This document shows, in pieces, positions 9,336 to 20,216 of a stretch of 64,000 nt of DNA. This stretch comes from Alligator mississippiensis (lineage: Eukaryota; Chordata; Crocodylia; Alligatoridae). Numbering within the stretch: the stretch's first letter is position 1; each line of letters starts with the position of its first letter. The notes beneath the pieces are model-generated. The model was given only the letters and a program-made list of their open reading frames with translations, did no database searches and was not told the DNA's origin. The stretch spans positions 122,272,162-122,336,161 of the forward strand of contig NC_081824.1 in NCBI RefSeq assembly GCF_030867095.1, read 5' to 3'. The position numbers and the translations under genes are program-made.

Positions 9336-10600
9336 TTCTTTGCATAGGTGTAATGTTTTTAGAGTCTAAGGGGTTGGTGCATCAAAGGTTCGAGAAGAGT
9401 CAAAATGTGTGGGTTCATTTGGCAAAGGACGTATTAAATGTCACTCATTTTTGTTTGGCAGGTGGAATATCAGTTGATGATATTTTCACGTCATGCCTTA
9501 TAGGGGTGCCCACTCCAATGGAAGCACTCCAGAATCAGACTTGGTTCACATCTGGGGGAATAGGAGGTCCAATCAATTACACTAACAACTCCATGTGGGG
9601 AACCATTACCACAAAAAAAAACGCTAGTACCTTTGAAATAGATTTGTTGACAGTCACCTCCCCTGGTAACACCAGCTGTGCCAATTTTGTGAACTGTACC
9701 CAAGCTTGCAAAAGCCTAACCAAAGAAACGAAAATTTTCAATTGCTCAGACATGACTAATGTATCTTGCAACTACGTTCATGTTATATTACCCTGGGGGT
9801 GGTTCCTCCTTTGTGGGAAGACTGCCTATTCATATATCCCAGCCAATGCCACAGGAGGCCCTTGTGCTGTAGGCCGGTTGACTGTCTGGCTACCAGGTAT
9901 GCTTAGGATCTCTAGTAAGCGTCACCGGAGAGGTTCTAAGGTGCTAGATAAATCCTGTGATAGTGACATAAACCTCCTGAGTGAGGCCGAGGTAGTGTCC
10001 TTAGCAGTTTTCCTAGTAGGGGTGCCATGCCTAGTAGTGGATGCTGAGAGGCAGCTTGGTAAGGTGGCCTGTGCCCTGGCAAAGGGCCTAAATACAACTT
10101 CACAGGCCCTAGCTGCCCTCAATCTTGAAATGAAAGAGCTAAGAGGAGCTACTCTGCAAAATAGAGCAGCTGTAGATTACCTGTTGCTGAGGCATAATCA
10201 CGGATGTGAAGAGTTCGAGGGAATGTGTTGTTTTAATTTGACAGATAACTCCGAGTTGATAGAGTCAAAAGTGCAGAAGTTAAAAAAAGTTCTGTCCCAC
10301 ATTAAGCAAGGGGAAGGGTTCGACTTCTCATGGCTTACTTCTTGGCTTCCTAATTTTTCATGGCTTAAGCAAATTTTCCTATTAATTGTGGCAAGTATGT
10401 GTATTTTCTTGATGATCTGTTGTGGGATACAGTGTGCGCCAATGTGTTGTGAGATACTCAAGAAATCAATTTCTTCCCCCGTACACCGCGTGATGTTTGT
10501 AAAATCATCAGTTACAAACCCGATCCAAAACAATCGGGAGGAAGCAAAAAGATTTCTGGAGATGAAAAAGATAGTTGAGAACTATGGGCCTTTTCCATAA
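9323..10600 (+). CDS. env: ERV envelope glycoprotein, intact frame
   Basis: An uninterrupted 425-codon frame. Residues 1-16 are hydrophobic and can serve as a signal peptide. The surface subunit runs to a furin-type RHRR at 200-203 and has many N-glycosylation sequons (for example N39, N71, N85, N116, N146, N175). The transmembrane subunit starts at about 204. It has two cysteines, C211 and C250, bracketing a hydrophobic internal fusion loop, then a heptad region, the LQNRA immunosuppressive-domain region at 278, CX6CC (C295, C302, C303), a second helix, a membrane span at 351-371 and a tail of about 54 residues. The internal, cysteine-flanked fusion loop is an alpharetrovirus trait, unlike the free N-terminal fusion peptide of murine-type gammaretroviruses. 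The surface subunit, about 185 residues mature, is short for either group. No CXXC motif is seen in it. Confidence 0.9.
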   Translation: MWKVVLCIGVMFLESKGLVHQRFEKSQNVWVHLAKDVLNVTHFCLAGGISVDDIFTSCLIGVPTPMEALQNQTWFTSGGIGGPINYTNNSMWGTITTKKNASTFEIDLLTVTSPGNTSCANFVNCTQACKSLTKETKIFNCSDMTNVSCNYVHVILPWGWFLLCGKTAYSYIPANATGGPCAVGRLTVWLPGMLRISSKRHRRGSKVLDKSCDSDINLLSEAEVVSLAVFLVGVPCLVVDAERQLGKVACALAKGLNTTSQALAALNLEMKELRGATLQNRAAVDYLLLRHNHGCEEFEGMCCFNLTDNSELIESKVQKLKKVLSHIKQGEGFDFSWLTSWLPNFSWLKQIFLLIVASMCIFLMICCGIQCAPMCCEILKKSISSPVHRVMFVKSSVTNPIQNNREEAKRFLEMKKIVENYGPFP

Positions 10601-10613
10601 GGGCCATAATCTC

Positions 10614-10625
10614 GAAGTGGGGATT
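10614..10625 (+). promoter_or_regulatory. Polypurine tract
   Basis: GAAGTGGGGATT lies directly before the 3' LTR, where a purine-rich run primes plus-strand DNA synthesis. It is short and contains pyrimidines, so it may be slightly decayed. Confidence 0.55.
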
Positions 10626-11042
10626 TGATGGGTACCCCTGAACTTTCACTATGCATTTTCTACTTCGGGAACAGCTTTGTATGTTTTGAAAAAGTATTTT
10701 ATCTAACCAAGGGCATAGAGTAGGTTGTTTAGGCTGGGGGAGATCGCTTGTTGCTTAGTTGCTTAATTGCTGGCCTTGCTAGAAGGAAAGCTGTATCAAC
10801 AGAGTCTGGAGCTGGAAGGGAGGTTACTTGCTGGGCTTGCTATACATTTCATCACATCAGCAAGTTTAACCTGTTACGTAGCTATATAAGGCAGACGCCC
10901 ACTGAGGTGGGTGTGCTTGCTTTGCGAACGATTGCCAAGCACCACTTTCTGCGCAGAAATAAAGATTAAGTTGGATCCTTCAACCCTGTGTGTTTATTGG
11001 CACAAGCGCACCGGGCATGAACTCACCGTTGTTTGGGAACAA
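10626..11042 (+). repeat. 3' LTR of endogenous retrovirus
   Basis: Direct copy of 3263-3706 without the 27-bp duplication. TATATAA is at 10883-10889 and AATAAA at 10958-10963. The right flank begins CAGTAT (11043-11048), repeating the left flank, then CR1 sequence resumes. About five substitutions in 417 aligned bases separate the LTRs, around 1.2 percent. Confidence 0.95.
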
Positions 11043-11306
11043 CAGTATGGGGTGGGATACCGTATCGAAGGCCTTCCTGAAGTCTAAGTATACGACATCC
11101 ACCTCTCCTCCTGTGTCCAGGCGTTTCGTAACCTGGTCATAAAAAGAGACTAGATTGGTCAGGCACAATCTGCCTGCCACGAACCCGTGCTGGTTTCCCC
11201 TCAGCATAATTTGTCCTGCCGGGCTCTCGCATATGTGAGCCTTGATAATTTTTTCAAAGATTTTGCCAAGGATGGAGGTGAGACTGACTGGCCTATAGTT
11301 GCCATA
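11043..11306 (-). mobile_element. CR1 LINE, RT core (copy A, segment 2)
   Basis: Continuation of the CR1 copy broken at 3262. On the minus strand it encodes NYRPVSLTSILGKIFEK, then NQHGFVAGR and the YLDFRKAFDTVSH catalytic motif. These are CR1 RT blocks that precede those in 2146-3262. CR1 similarity stops near 11306, right after the GNYRPVSLTS block, so the element was 5'-truncated there. The two segments together give about 1.4 kb. Confidence 0.92.
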
Positions 11307-12040
11307 AAAAATTGCTGGTAAAAAATTGCAAATTCTCTGACAACCCCCCAAATCTGGTATTAAAATTAAAAGCCCCCTGCAGCACCCCCCAACCCTGCTG
11401 GTCCTCTCACTGCCCCCAAAGCTCCCCCCAGCCCTGCTGGTGCCCCTTGCTGCTCCCACAACAGGCCCCCAGCTGCCAGGGTTATGGGGCCAGGGACCCA
11501 AGTCTGCAGCTCCCTGCCCCCAACAGCAGGCAGCTGCAGCAGAAGCAGAAGGGAGCTGCCTCCCCCACTGCTTTCGCCTGCTCAGGCAGGGCTTGGACCA
11601 GCTCCTGGCTTCTCCCCCCTCCAGCCCTGCCAGTACCCCCAGCCATGACCTGCAACCCCCCAGCCCTGCCAGAGGGCCCTCCAGCTCCCTGCAAGCCCCA
11701 CCTACCTCAGGCTCCAGGAGAAGAGTAAGGCTGAGCTGAGCCTGTAGCAAAACCCCCAGTTTTTCTTCTTTTAATCATTTTAAAATGCATTCCCTCCCCT
11801 TCCCCAACCATTTTTGACTTTTTCTCTCTCCCTTTCTATTCCCTATAGATACGTATAAGTGAGCTCAGACTTAGGATAAGCTTTAACATTTTTATTTTGG
11901 TAGCAAGGTTTTGGTTTTGGATATCCACTATTTTATATTGTAGTATTATTATTAGGTTTGTATTGATTCTTACTGTTGTATATTGTATTATTATCATTTT
12001 CGTATTGATTTTTATTGTTTTGTATAGATATTGTATGGTT
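11307..12040. other. GC-rich then AT-rich DNA, no gene seen
   Basis: Pyrimidine-rich, CCCCAGCCCTGC-like blocks to about 11750 keep frames open on both strands by composition alone. From 11880 the DNA is AT-rich with a duplicated phrase (TTTGTATTGATT-like) near 11955 and 12000. No supported gene. Confidence 0.5.
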
Positions 12041-12044
12041 TAGG

Positions 12045-12905
12045 CCTGTGTTTGTAAGTGAGCCAAAGTCATGTCAAGTTTCCATTTTGTATGTCAAGTC
12101 TCCATCTTGTGTCCTCTGCTCGGGCATCATGTATGATTCATGTACCCCTCCCATGTAAATTGGTTCTCGGATGAATGAGAGTGATTGGGAATGATTGAAA
12201 TACAATGGTAGCAGGCCTCCACTGAATGGCCTGTAATGACTGGGCCATCACCTTGCATTGATTCATCCAGGAACCACAGACCTCACCCAGGAACAGAGAC
12301 AAGAACCCAGCATTTGAAAGACAAAAGACCCTGCAGAACCAGCAACTCTACCACTGTACCCCACCATTACAGACACCCAAAACTGCACATCCCTGCATGG
12401 AGCACACATGCTCAGTACGCCAGGGGCTGACCCTTGCCTGGGCATGCCTCCTGTCACTAGGGTCACACAAGGTCTGCCCCTATAAAAAGGGGCAGTGAAG
12501 ACAGACCTAGTGGGAATGCCATTTCCATCTGGACCAGACCAGCTTCACGTCACCTATCTACCCCAGAGGCCCTGCTGGTGACCCCCTCTGGACAACATCG
12601 CGCTGAAGGAGACCCCAACTGGCCATTGAGGATCAACTTCCAGCCTGGGATAGGTAGATATTACCTGCACACCTTCTCCTACAATTTGGACTCTCTTTCT
12701 CTCTCTCTCTCTTTCTCTGTCCTCTTGGACTTCAGTGGACTTCAGCCTCTGCACCCAGCCTCTCTAACCCCTGCTGCCATTGTGTGAGTGTGTGTGTGTG
12801 TGTGGGTGCAAGGGAACCAATAAGACATTGTGTCACCATCTCCCCTGTTCAATAAAACCACTGTCATTTGCAACTCCAAGTTGGATCATGTTTTATTGAA
12901 TCCCA
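12045..12905 (+). repeat. Probable solo LTR
   Basis: Begins near TGTTTGTAAGTGAGCC with the phrase CATGTCAAGT..CCATTTTG given twice in slightly different form, as is common in reptile ERV LTRs. A TATA-type CCTATAAAAAGGGG sits at 12479-12492 and CAATAAAACC at about 12850, followed by a short U5-like stretch ending in ATCCCA. I see no internal retroviral sequence on either side and could not fix a target duplication, so the borders are approximate. Confidence 0.5.
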
Positions 12906-12960
12906 GTCCCTTCCCTATCTTAAATTCCAGCCTCATTCTCTCTCTCTCTCTCTCTCTCAG
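12682..12960. repeat. (CT)n and (GT)n microsatellites
   Basis: (CT)n near 12682-12715 and 12938-12958, and (GT)n near 12784-12805. The first two tracts lie within the probable solo LTR. Confidence 0.85.
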
Positions 12961-13019
12961 CTCCAGTCCCCCCTGCTAGTTTCCTGATCTCCTCCCAATT
13001 CCGTCTCCCCTTTTCTGAC

Positions 13020-13560
13020 ACCTCTCAGCCTCTCCTTGCTTTCCTGCTGTCCCTGCTGCCTTTCAGCCTCCCATGCCATCTACTACATTTTCCCTGTGAC
13101 TTTCTGCTGCCTCTCCCTGCTTTTCCACTGCCCCTGCCACCTTTCAGTATCTCCTGCCACTTTTCCTGTGATTTTCTGCTCTCCCCCTGCTCCCCACGCT
13201 CCTACTGCCTTTTCCCTGTGACTTTCTGCTGCCTTTTTCTGCTTTCCCACTGCCCTGCCACCTTTCAGTCTCTCCTGCCACTTTTTCTGTGATTTTCTAC
13301 TGTCCGTCTCTCTGTTTTCATGCTTCCCCCACACCTTCTGTAGTCCTCCCCACCCCACAGCTTCCCAGCTCCTCATGGCTGTCCTTCAGTTTTCTCCAGC
13401 AGCTGGAGGCTTTCTCTAGCTCCCAGCACCTACTGCTGCTCCCTACAGCTTCTGTAGCTGCCCCAGAGCCATCCTCTGTCTCCCCACACTCAGAGCCCCT
13501 CTTTAACACCCACACTTTCCCTTAGTCCCATTTTCCCTCTCCCCAACTACCTTTTCAGCT
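13020..13560. repeat. Degenerate pyrimidine-rich tandem repeat
   Basis: Phrases such as TTTCAGTCTCTCCTGCCACTTT and TGTGATTTTCTGCT recur irregularly between 13060 and 13310, spaced by about 60 and 120 bases. This is a diverged minisatellite. Open frames across it are a result of its composition. Confidence 0.55.
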
Positions 13561-13810
13561 CCCCCGTAGCTCTGGCTCTAGTCCCAGCCTCTGTGCTGGC
13601 ATCATTCCCCTGTTCTGCAGGCTTTGGGCATTATCTTTTAATCAATTAAGATCAATTAACCTAAAGTTACCCCCAAGCCTCAGTTCTTCAGCCCAGGCCC
13701 TTCTAGTCTACCAGTTCTAATCCCTATCCCAGTGACTTTCACTCCCAACAACTTTCACTCCCTACACTTCTACTTTCTTACCTTAACCTTTCCCCAGGTA
13801 TCCCAAGTAC

Positions 13811-13927
13811 ACCAAGCACATACATACATACATACATATCCATCACAACACCAAACTTAGGAACTCACCTGTGTGTATGTGTAGGTGGGTGGTATGTGTG
13901 TGAATTAGTGGACACACACACACACTC

Positions 13928-13986
<59 letters not shown>

Positions 13987-13990
13987 TCAT
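13811..13990. repeat. (ACAT)n, (CA)n and (GATA)n microsatellites
   Basis: Short ACAT run at 13818-13840, (CA) at 13914-13925, then about 14 copies of GATA at 13929-13986. From 13990 to 14230 the DNA is GT-rich and probably diverged from the same tract. Confidence 0.9.
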
Positions 13991-14239
13991 TGTGTGTGTG
14001 TGGTATATGAATTAGTAATCCATATGTGTGTATTGGATGTACAGGTGTTGGTAGCTGATTCTGTCTAAATTTGGTGTGTGTAGCATGTATGGGCTTAAAC
14101 TGGTGATAGGTGTGCATGAACCTAGACTGGTTATTTTGAACATGTGTGTATCTGAGTTGCTAGTCTGAATGTGTATGCCTAGTAGGGGTGTCTGCACCTA
14201 GTGAGTGTATGTGTGCTTAATTGATTTTTATGTGTGCAT

Positions 14240-15300
14240 GTGTAATTGTACACCATGCCCTCCTGTCTAACAGTGCAATATTGAGATTCTGAGCATTGGC
14301 CTGGCCCCTCAGGGCAACATGCCGAGCGGAGCCATGGCTGACTGTGAGCCTCAGGCCCCGCCCTTTGCCTCTCCCTCTCCCTCCCCCTCCCCCTCCGGGC
14401 AGGGCTGGGGTTTCCCGCTGTGTTTGAAAACAGCTTTTGCAGGCTGGAGCTCAACCAGCCTGCAGAACTGTTTGCAAAAGCAGGGAATCTGTGGGTTTCT
14501 CTGCTAAAAGGTGAAATCCATGTTTTCTGTCATAAAAAGGGTAAATCTATGGTTTTCTCTGTTTTTTCCATGGGCAATGGAAAACCTGAATCCCTGGTCA
14601 TGAGTCACCAAGAAAGGAGATTGCAGCACCCAGGACGGGGAAAAAAAGGGAATTTCCATAGGGGAGAAGAGTCCCTCCCCCATTTGGGTGATTAAAGGGA
14701 AACCCCGTAATGGGGAGGGGGCATAACTCTGTGTAGAGAGAGGAGCTAAGGGTTCTGTTCGTTAAGGGTGGCTACATGCTTAAGGGGCCCCCTCCTAGTC
14801 ATGTGATGTAGGGGAGGGTGGTGGTGTTTTCTTAAGGTCATAATTTCTTTTCCCCAGTATCAGTTCTTCTTTGGGCAGAGTTGCTATGCCATTGTTGTGT
14901 TTGGCTCCTGGTATTGTTGAGATTTTCACTGTAAACATGCATCCTTTTTGTGGTATTATGAGAGGACTGTAAGCTGCTTTATTTAGCCTGCTTGTAGGGC
15001 CTGCTAGCGCAACCCTGACTCAATACCTGAATTTATTGTAAGGGTTATCTTTATGCATTGTATCATATTTGATATAATCTCACGTATGCATGCTCAGTTA
15101 TTGTTCCCTCACTGCCAGGTCTTCATTTGTTAGTTTACTCTCTAACCTGTGTTTCATCATTGAATGTTCCCTTGCCTGCTTCCTGGAGGGCCCTGCTGAG
15201 GGCAAAGGATGCACACTAACTGGAAGGCCAAAGAGGGTCAAAGCCTGGCTAACATAGTGTCTTCGTCTGCCATATCTGAACAAAATTGCCTGGGTTTAGG
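14240..15300. other. No supported gene
   Basis: A CpG- and C-rich patch at 14300-14410 is followed by ordinary DNA. A small plus-strand frame at 14420-14695 has no recognisable domain and no splice context. Confidence 0.45.
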
Positions 15301-15490
15301 TTTAATATGTGTTATTGTCTTTGTAAACCTGTATTTGTAAATGAGAGAAGCTTATCTTAATCCTTGGAGTCTCAGAACAGCAGAGATTCCCTATGCCTGA
15401 TGAAGGGTGACTGTGCCCGAAAACTTGCTAAGAACTTTCCCCCAAGTACTCAGTTGGTCTAATAAAAGATATCACTTCTATCCAAATAAC
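15300..15490 (+). repeat. Dispersed repeat with hammerhead-like core
   Basis: Contains CTGATGA at 15397-15403, then a GGG..CCC hairpin (15405-15418) and GAAA at 15419-15422, followed by a segment ending TCTAATAAAAGATATCA. The order CUGAUGA, stem II, GAAA is the conserved core of a hammerhead ribozyme, a motif known in Penelope-like retroelements. A convincing stem III and cleavage site are not visible, so this copy is probably inactive. The phrase is of a type common in reptile genomes, which supports a dispersed repeat. Confidence 0.45.
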
Positions 15491-15499
15491 TTTGCCTGC

Positions 15500-18090
15500 C
15501 TATTAAGGGGCTGCTTTGTATTAGCATGTTCAGATCTATATTTGTAACATTAAGCGATGGGATTTGCAAATATTCATGAATTTTAACTTTTGACAAAAAT
15601 TTTTATTTTATTTTATTTTATTTTTTGCCACTTTCTAGCATTTTATCTTGTGCTACTTAGGGATCTGACCCTGTAAAACTCCCATTAAATACTAGAATGG
15701 ATCTGCCAAGTAAATGATTTGGTTAAAACTTGCTGATAAACTAAAAGGTAATGTGCTCCTAATTAGGCAAAAAATCCATTCTACCCCCTGATTTATACTT
15801 AAACTGAGGCCACTTTTCTGCTGCAAGCATTTTGGCAAATGCTGCATATCACCTATAACCACTTCATAAATTAAATTAAGATTAGTATAATTCCAATTTA
15901 AAATTAGTTATTAACCAGACATGAATCTAGGAATATATTGAGGCATTGCTTTTACCATAGTTAATGATTTTCAAAGGCTACGAGTTAATTTTCTGTTCAT
16001 TAAAATATTGTAGAGTGAGAATTAATTGAGCTTTATCTGGAGTATTCATCCATGGATTCTTAATTGCCTTAGGTTGACTAAAACCTGGTTGATGTGTAAT
16101 TGAGCTAATGAATAGTAAGATCTACCATCTATTGTCAGTGGCTGGTTGCCTCCATGCCCTCTGGTCTGCAAGTTAACCCTTCCTCAGCAGCAGATCAGGT
16201 AGGTCATGAACCAGGATGCTTAACTGCAAGTTGAAAATTAAATGGATGCACATCCAATATACTAATGTAATGGAGCAGGATCCCCAGGGGTGGCCATGAT
16301 GCCCCTGGTGGCTCTGCAACTGAGCTAGCTCCACCCAGATGGCACCCTCTTGTCTTTCCTGCCATATCTTGATGGTAAAATAAATTGGGAGGCTGTCTAT
16401 GGGCCTTTGTGTGGCCCCAGGCCACTGAACCCCACAATAACTTATTGGTCCTTAAGCTCTTTGCTGAACCTAATTCCAATATTGTGCCACATGGGGCACC
16501 TAGAGCCTTATGGGCTAATAACATGGCTCCTAAGCCTTCCCTACACCATGCCCCATGCCTTGCAGGTGTTATGAAAATGTTGTTCCCCGTGTTGGGGCCT
16601 TGACCTTCTTGGCTACCACCCCCTTTATCTAGCTAGTCCTTCTTGCCTGGACCCCCTTTGTTGGACCTGGCTTTGAGGCACTAGCTCCAATCTGTCTCTC
16701 CCAGTCACTGGGCCCCTGGCCTCTGTCTGTGAGACCCTCTGGTGCCAGGCCCCTCTATCCCCTGTCTAGCTGAGCCCCTCTGTAACCAGGCCTCTGGCCT
16801 CTGCACTCTCTGCTCAATATGGGCTCTCTCACTGCTTGAGCTCTGATCCTGCCCCTAGCAGGGCTCAAGGGAATTGCATGCCCCTCCTGGACACTAATGG
16901 TGCCTCTGTACCTCCCCTTGCAGCCCCATCCTAAACCTGTGGTGCAAACAATAATACAAACATAAGGCCCTGGGCTATAGAATAACAAGAACAATGAATA
17001 CTGTGCTCTGTCCCTTTAAGCAGGCAGCCTTCCACCCCTAGGACAGGGTGTCTCCTAGCCCTGGGTGTTTTATGGGATCCTAGAGCCTTACTGCTTTTAT
17101 AGGCAGCAAAGCAGGCAACCAAACATCTCTGGGTAGCTCTCTTGGACAGGGGCTCCTTCCCCTGGCAGTCTCCAGAGGAAGAGAGGACTCTGCCAGACCC
17201 AGACCTGCGTTTTATGTTCCCAAGGCCCTGCTTCCTTCCAGTCAGCTGACTGACTTCAGGTGTGGCTAATGTCCTCATTAGCCCATTGCTCAGGCAACCT
17301 GCAACTGTGGAGCTCTCCCTAGCCTGCAGGTCTCCCTGGCTAGGCTTCTTTTGCCCATAAAGGAGCAGGCACATCTTAGTGCTCTGGAACAACTACAAGT
17401 AGACAACCAATCTTCTTCTATCAGGTAGAGAGACAATTAACTTAGGTCCTGGTCACCTGGTATGTGATTCTAGATGTGTGTGTGTGTTAAGAAGCACATG
17501 GATGACATTGTATGCCTACTAGGGAATTAAGGACAAAAACATTTGTGGATTCTCAATTCATTCTTGCTATAGCTGGTAAGAAAACCAAAAGCAATTTAAG
17601 AAACCTGTCTGTGTTTGACATTTTTTAGTTGAATAAAAGCTTTTGTTTTCTCACAAGAAAGTTTGAACTTATCATTTGGTAATTTAAAGACTGATTTTGA
17701 AACAAACTGAAAAGGTTTATTGTTTCAACTTAAAACATTTTGTTTCATTTGATTCTTTCCTTTTTAAAAAAAAAAAAAAGATTTTTGATGAAAATTTTAA
17801 AAGAAAATTCCAAGAAAAAATATTAAACAAAACAGAATGTCTTGGTGGGAAAACTTACTCGGGTGGTGTGAGGGGGCACTGCAGTCATGGAGGGAAGCAC
17901 TGGGCCCTTGTGCAGATCAGGCAGGCAGGCAGGCTCCTGGGGTGTGGGGGAAGGGGGAAAGGGAGGGGGAGATCAGGCTCGTTGCTTTTTTTGGGCAGAC
18001 CCTGCTTTCCCAGGCTGCTGCCAGGCTGCCTGCAGGGCTTCCTGCAGAGCTGTGGAGCTGCACAGAGCCTGGTACTTCACTCTGCAGCTG
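15500..18090. other. Intergenic DNA, no supported gene
   Basis: AT-rich to 16130, then GC-richer to 17400 with short frames and no recognised domain, then AT-rich again with an A-run at 17765-17780. The GC-rich stretch at 17880-18090 may be the outer part of the palindromic element that follows. Confidence 0.4.
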
Positions 18091-18224
18091 TAGGGGCAAC
18101 AAACTAATACTCCTTGAAGGAGTTTTAATATGCTGTGCCCCAAGTCAGTTAAGGCACATTACACCACCAAATGTCCTACAGCAGCTGGAATTAATGCACA
18201 ATATGCTGCTGAGGCATGCAAAAA

Positions 18225-19312
18225 CCAACACCATTAAAGCAGTGGAAAAGCATTTAGCCTGTTTTAAAGTGTTGTGTACACATGCCTCTTGTTTAGTCTA
18301 CACATAGCCTATGTAACCATGTGCAGGAGGTACTGTGCAGTAAATTAGTCCACTGCGTAGTTTTCTACTACCTGTACATAAAGTAGATTTACCACGCAGT
18401 TGCTACTGTACAATAGCACACAGTTATATAGCTGACAGGGAGCAAATTGTTCCCAGTTACTCCAGGCAGCAGGGGATGAGAGAACAGTCCCCTCCTCCTG
18501 GAGCTGCCTGCTGCTGGGATCAGCTCCAATCATGGAGCTGGGGTAGGGACAATGTCCCATTGCCCCTGAAGAAGGTAGCTCTACCCCCAACTCTGAGATC
18601 AGAGCTGAGAGCTGGCCCCCCGCCATCAGCTGCCTACTGCCAGTCCAGAGGGAAGTGTCCCAGTCTTTGGTTTCCATCTCAGAACTGGGGACAGAGCTGC
18701 TTGCTGCAGGGGTAATGTCCCAGCCTCACCTCTGAGATGGAAGCTGCCTGCTGCAAGGGCAAGGGGACATTGTTCCTGTCCCAGCCCTGCAATCAGAGGC
18801 AGCAGGCAGCTGTCAGGGGCAGGGGACAGTGTCCCAGCCTCCAGCTCTAATCGTGCAGCTTGGGGTCAGGAGCTGCCTGCTGTTGGGGCAGCAGACATTG
18901 TCCCCACCTGGATCTGCAATTGGAGAAAGGGTTGGGCAGCAGGCAGCTGCCTGGAGCAGAGGTGGGGGTGAGAGGCAGCTGCCTCAGGGGTGGGACAGCT
19001 CCCCTGACACTCCCAGAGCCGATGCCTAACATGGGTCCCCCCTGCCAGCCCAAGGATGGCACGTGGGGGAGCCTAAATCTCCCCCTGGCTGCCATATAGT
19101 AGCAGAACAGGACAGAAGTATGCCTGCCCTGAACTAATCCTGTCAGGAGCAAATTTGTCCCCAGCAGGGACACATTTAGATGTACATCTAAATGTACTTG
19201 CATTTAGACGTAATGTACATCTAAATGTACTTACTAAATGTACATCTAAATGTGCTTGCTGCACAGTAAGCTTTCTGAGCATTAATTGCACGTGTAGATG
19301 CACCCACTGAAC
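18225..19312. mobile_element. MITE-like element with GC-rich core (element 1)
   Basis: The right end reads GTGTAGATGCACCCACTG (to 19312) and the left side carries GTACACATG and TCTACACAT phrases, terminal motifs that recur through the window in both orientations. Just inside both arms lies a GAGCAAATT-type motif (18440 and 19146, the latter GAGCAAATTTG). The core is a diverged GC-rich repeat of GAGCTGCCTGCTG and GGGACA..TGTCCC phrases. ACATCTAAATGTAC is repeated three times at 19180-19245. No transposase is present, so it would be non-autonomous. The left border is approximate. Confidence 0.5.
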
Positions 19313-20216
19313 CTTAATGTTAACAACATGCACTAACCTTTTCCCCTTGATTGGTTCTCTCTTCAAGCAGCTTCTGAGAACATGTAAGAGTCCTGTGTAG
19401 TTGCTGTTTTTCAGTTGTACAGGCATACAATTCTCTCACCAGGGAATCTCCCTTTTACATGGGAATCAGAAAGGCAAATATTAACTGAAGAAGACAAGAC
19501 AATGTGCAATGTCAGGGAGTGGTGAGAAAGGGATGTTATTGTAGAGGTAGAGGCCTTTACTTGATAGCTTTGTGATTCCTCAAGAATCTTCATTATTTAT
19601 AAACAAGATGTTTGGGCTTATTAAGTGATAAGGGATAGCCATGGGGGGTCAGGGGCAAAACTCAGGAGGAAAATCCACAAGGAAAATTGTGCAAGGACAT
19701 TTTCTGTTTCTGCTCCCTTCACTGGAAATGGTGTCCTCTATTCTAGTAAAATATATTTTGCCTTATATTAGAACCATAGTGTGACACACATGTAAAAGGC
19801 CATAGCAAAAAAAGTCATAAACAGTGGTTTTGTTTTAAAGCCTTAACATCACTCACATGTGCTACATGCACTGGAATAACAGATAGTTGATCTGAAATAA
19901 CAGCAGTATGTTGCAATATAATAATACAACATTGTGATGTGGTTTCAAGATTGTTATCACCATGATCTTGGGGCACCCATGATAATTCACAACTTGTGAA
20001 TCTATGAGTGAATTATGGAGATCAGCTTAAATGCACATACACATGTGTAATAAAATACACATATGTATTTTGTCCCTAGAGGTAGGATTTATTTATTTTT
20101 TTATTGGTAAGTGGCCAATGATAGCTTCACTCAATTTCCACTACAGTAAAGGGAAGTTTTCCTACTGACTTTTGTGGCAGCACAAGGCCACTGCTGAGAG
20201 GTTTGAAAAAAGCACA

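Noticed and set aside
10980..11750. 256-codon minus-strand frame as one gene
   Set aside because: It joins compositional GC-rich sequence, the CR1 fragment and a bit of the 3' LTR; only the CR1 part is real coding sequence.
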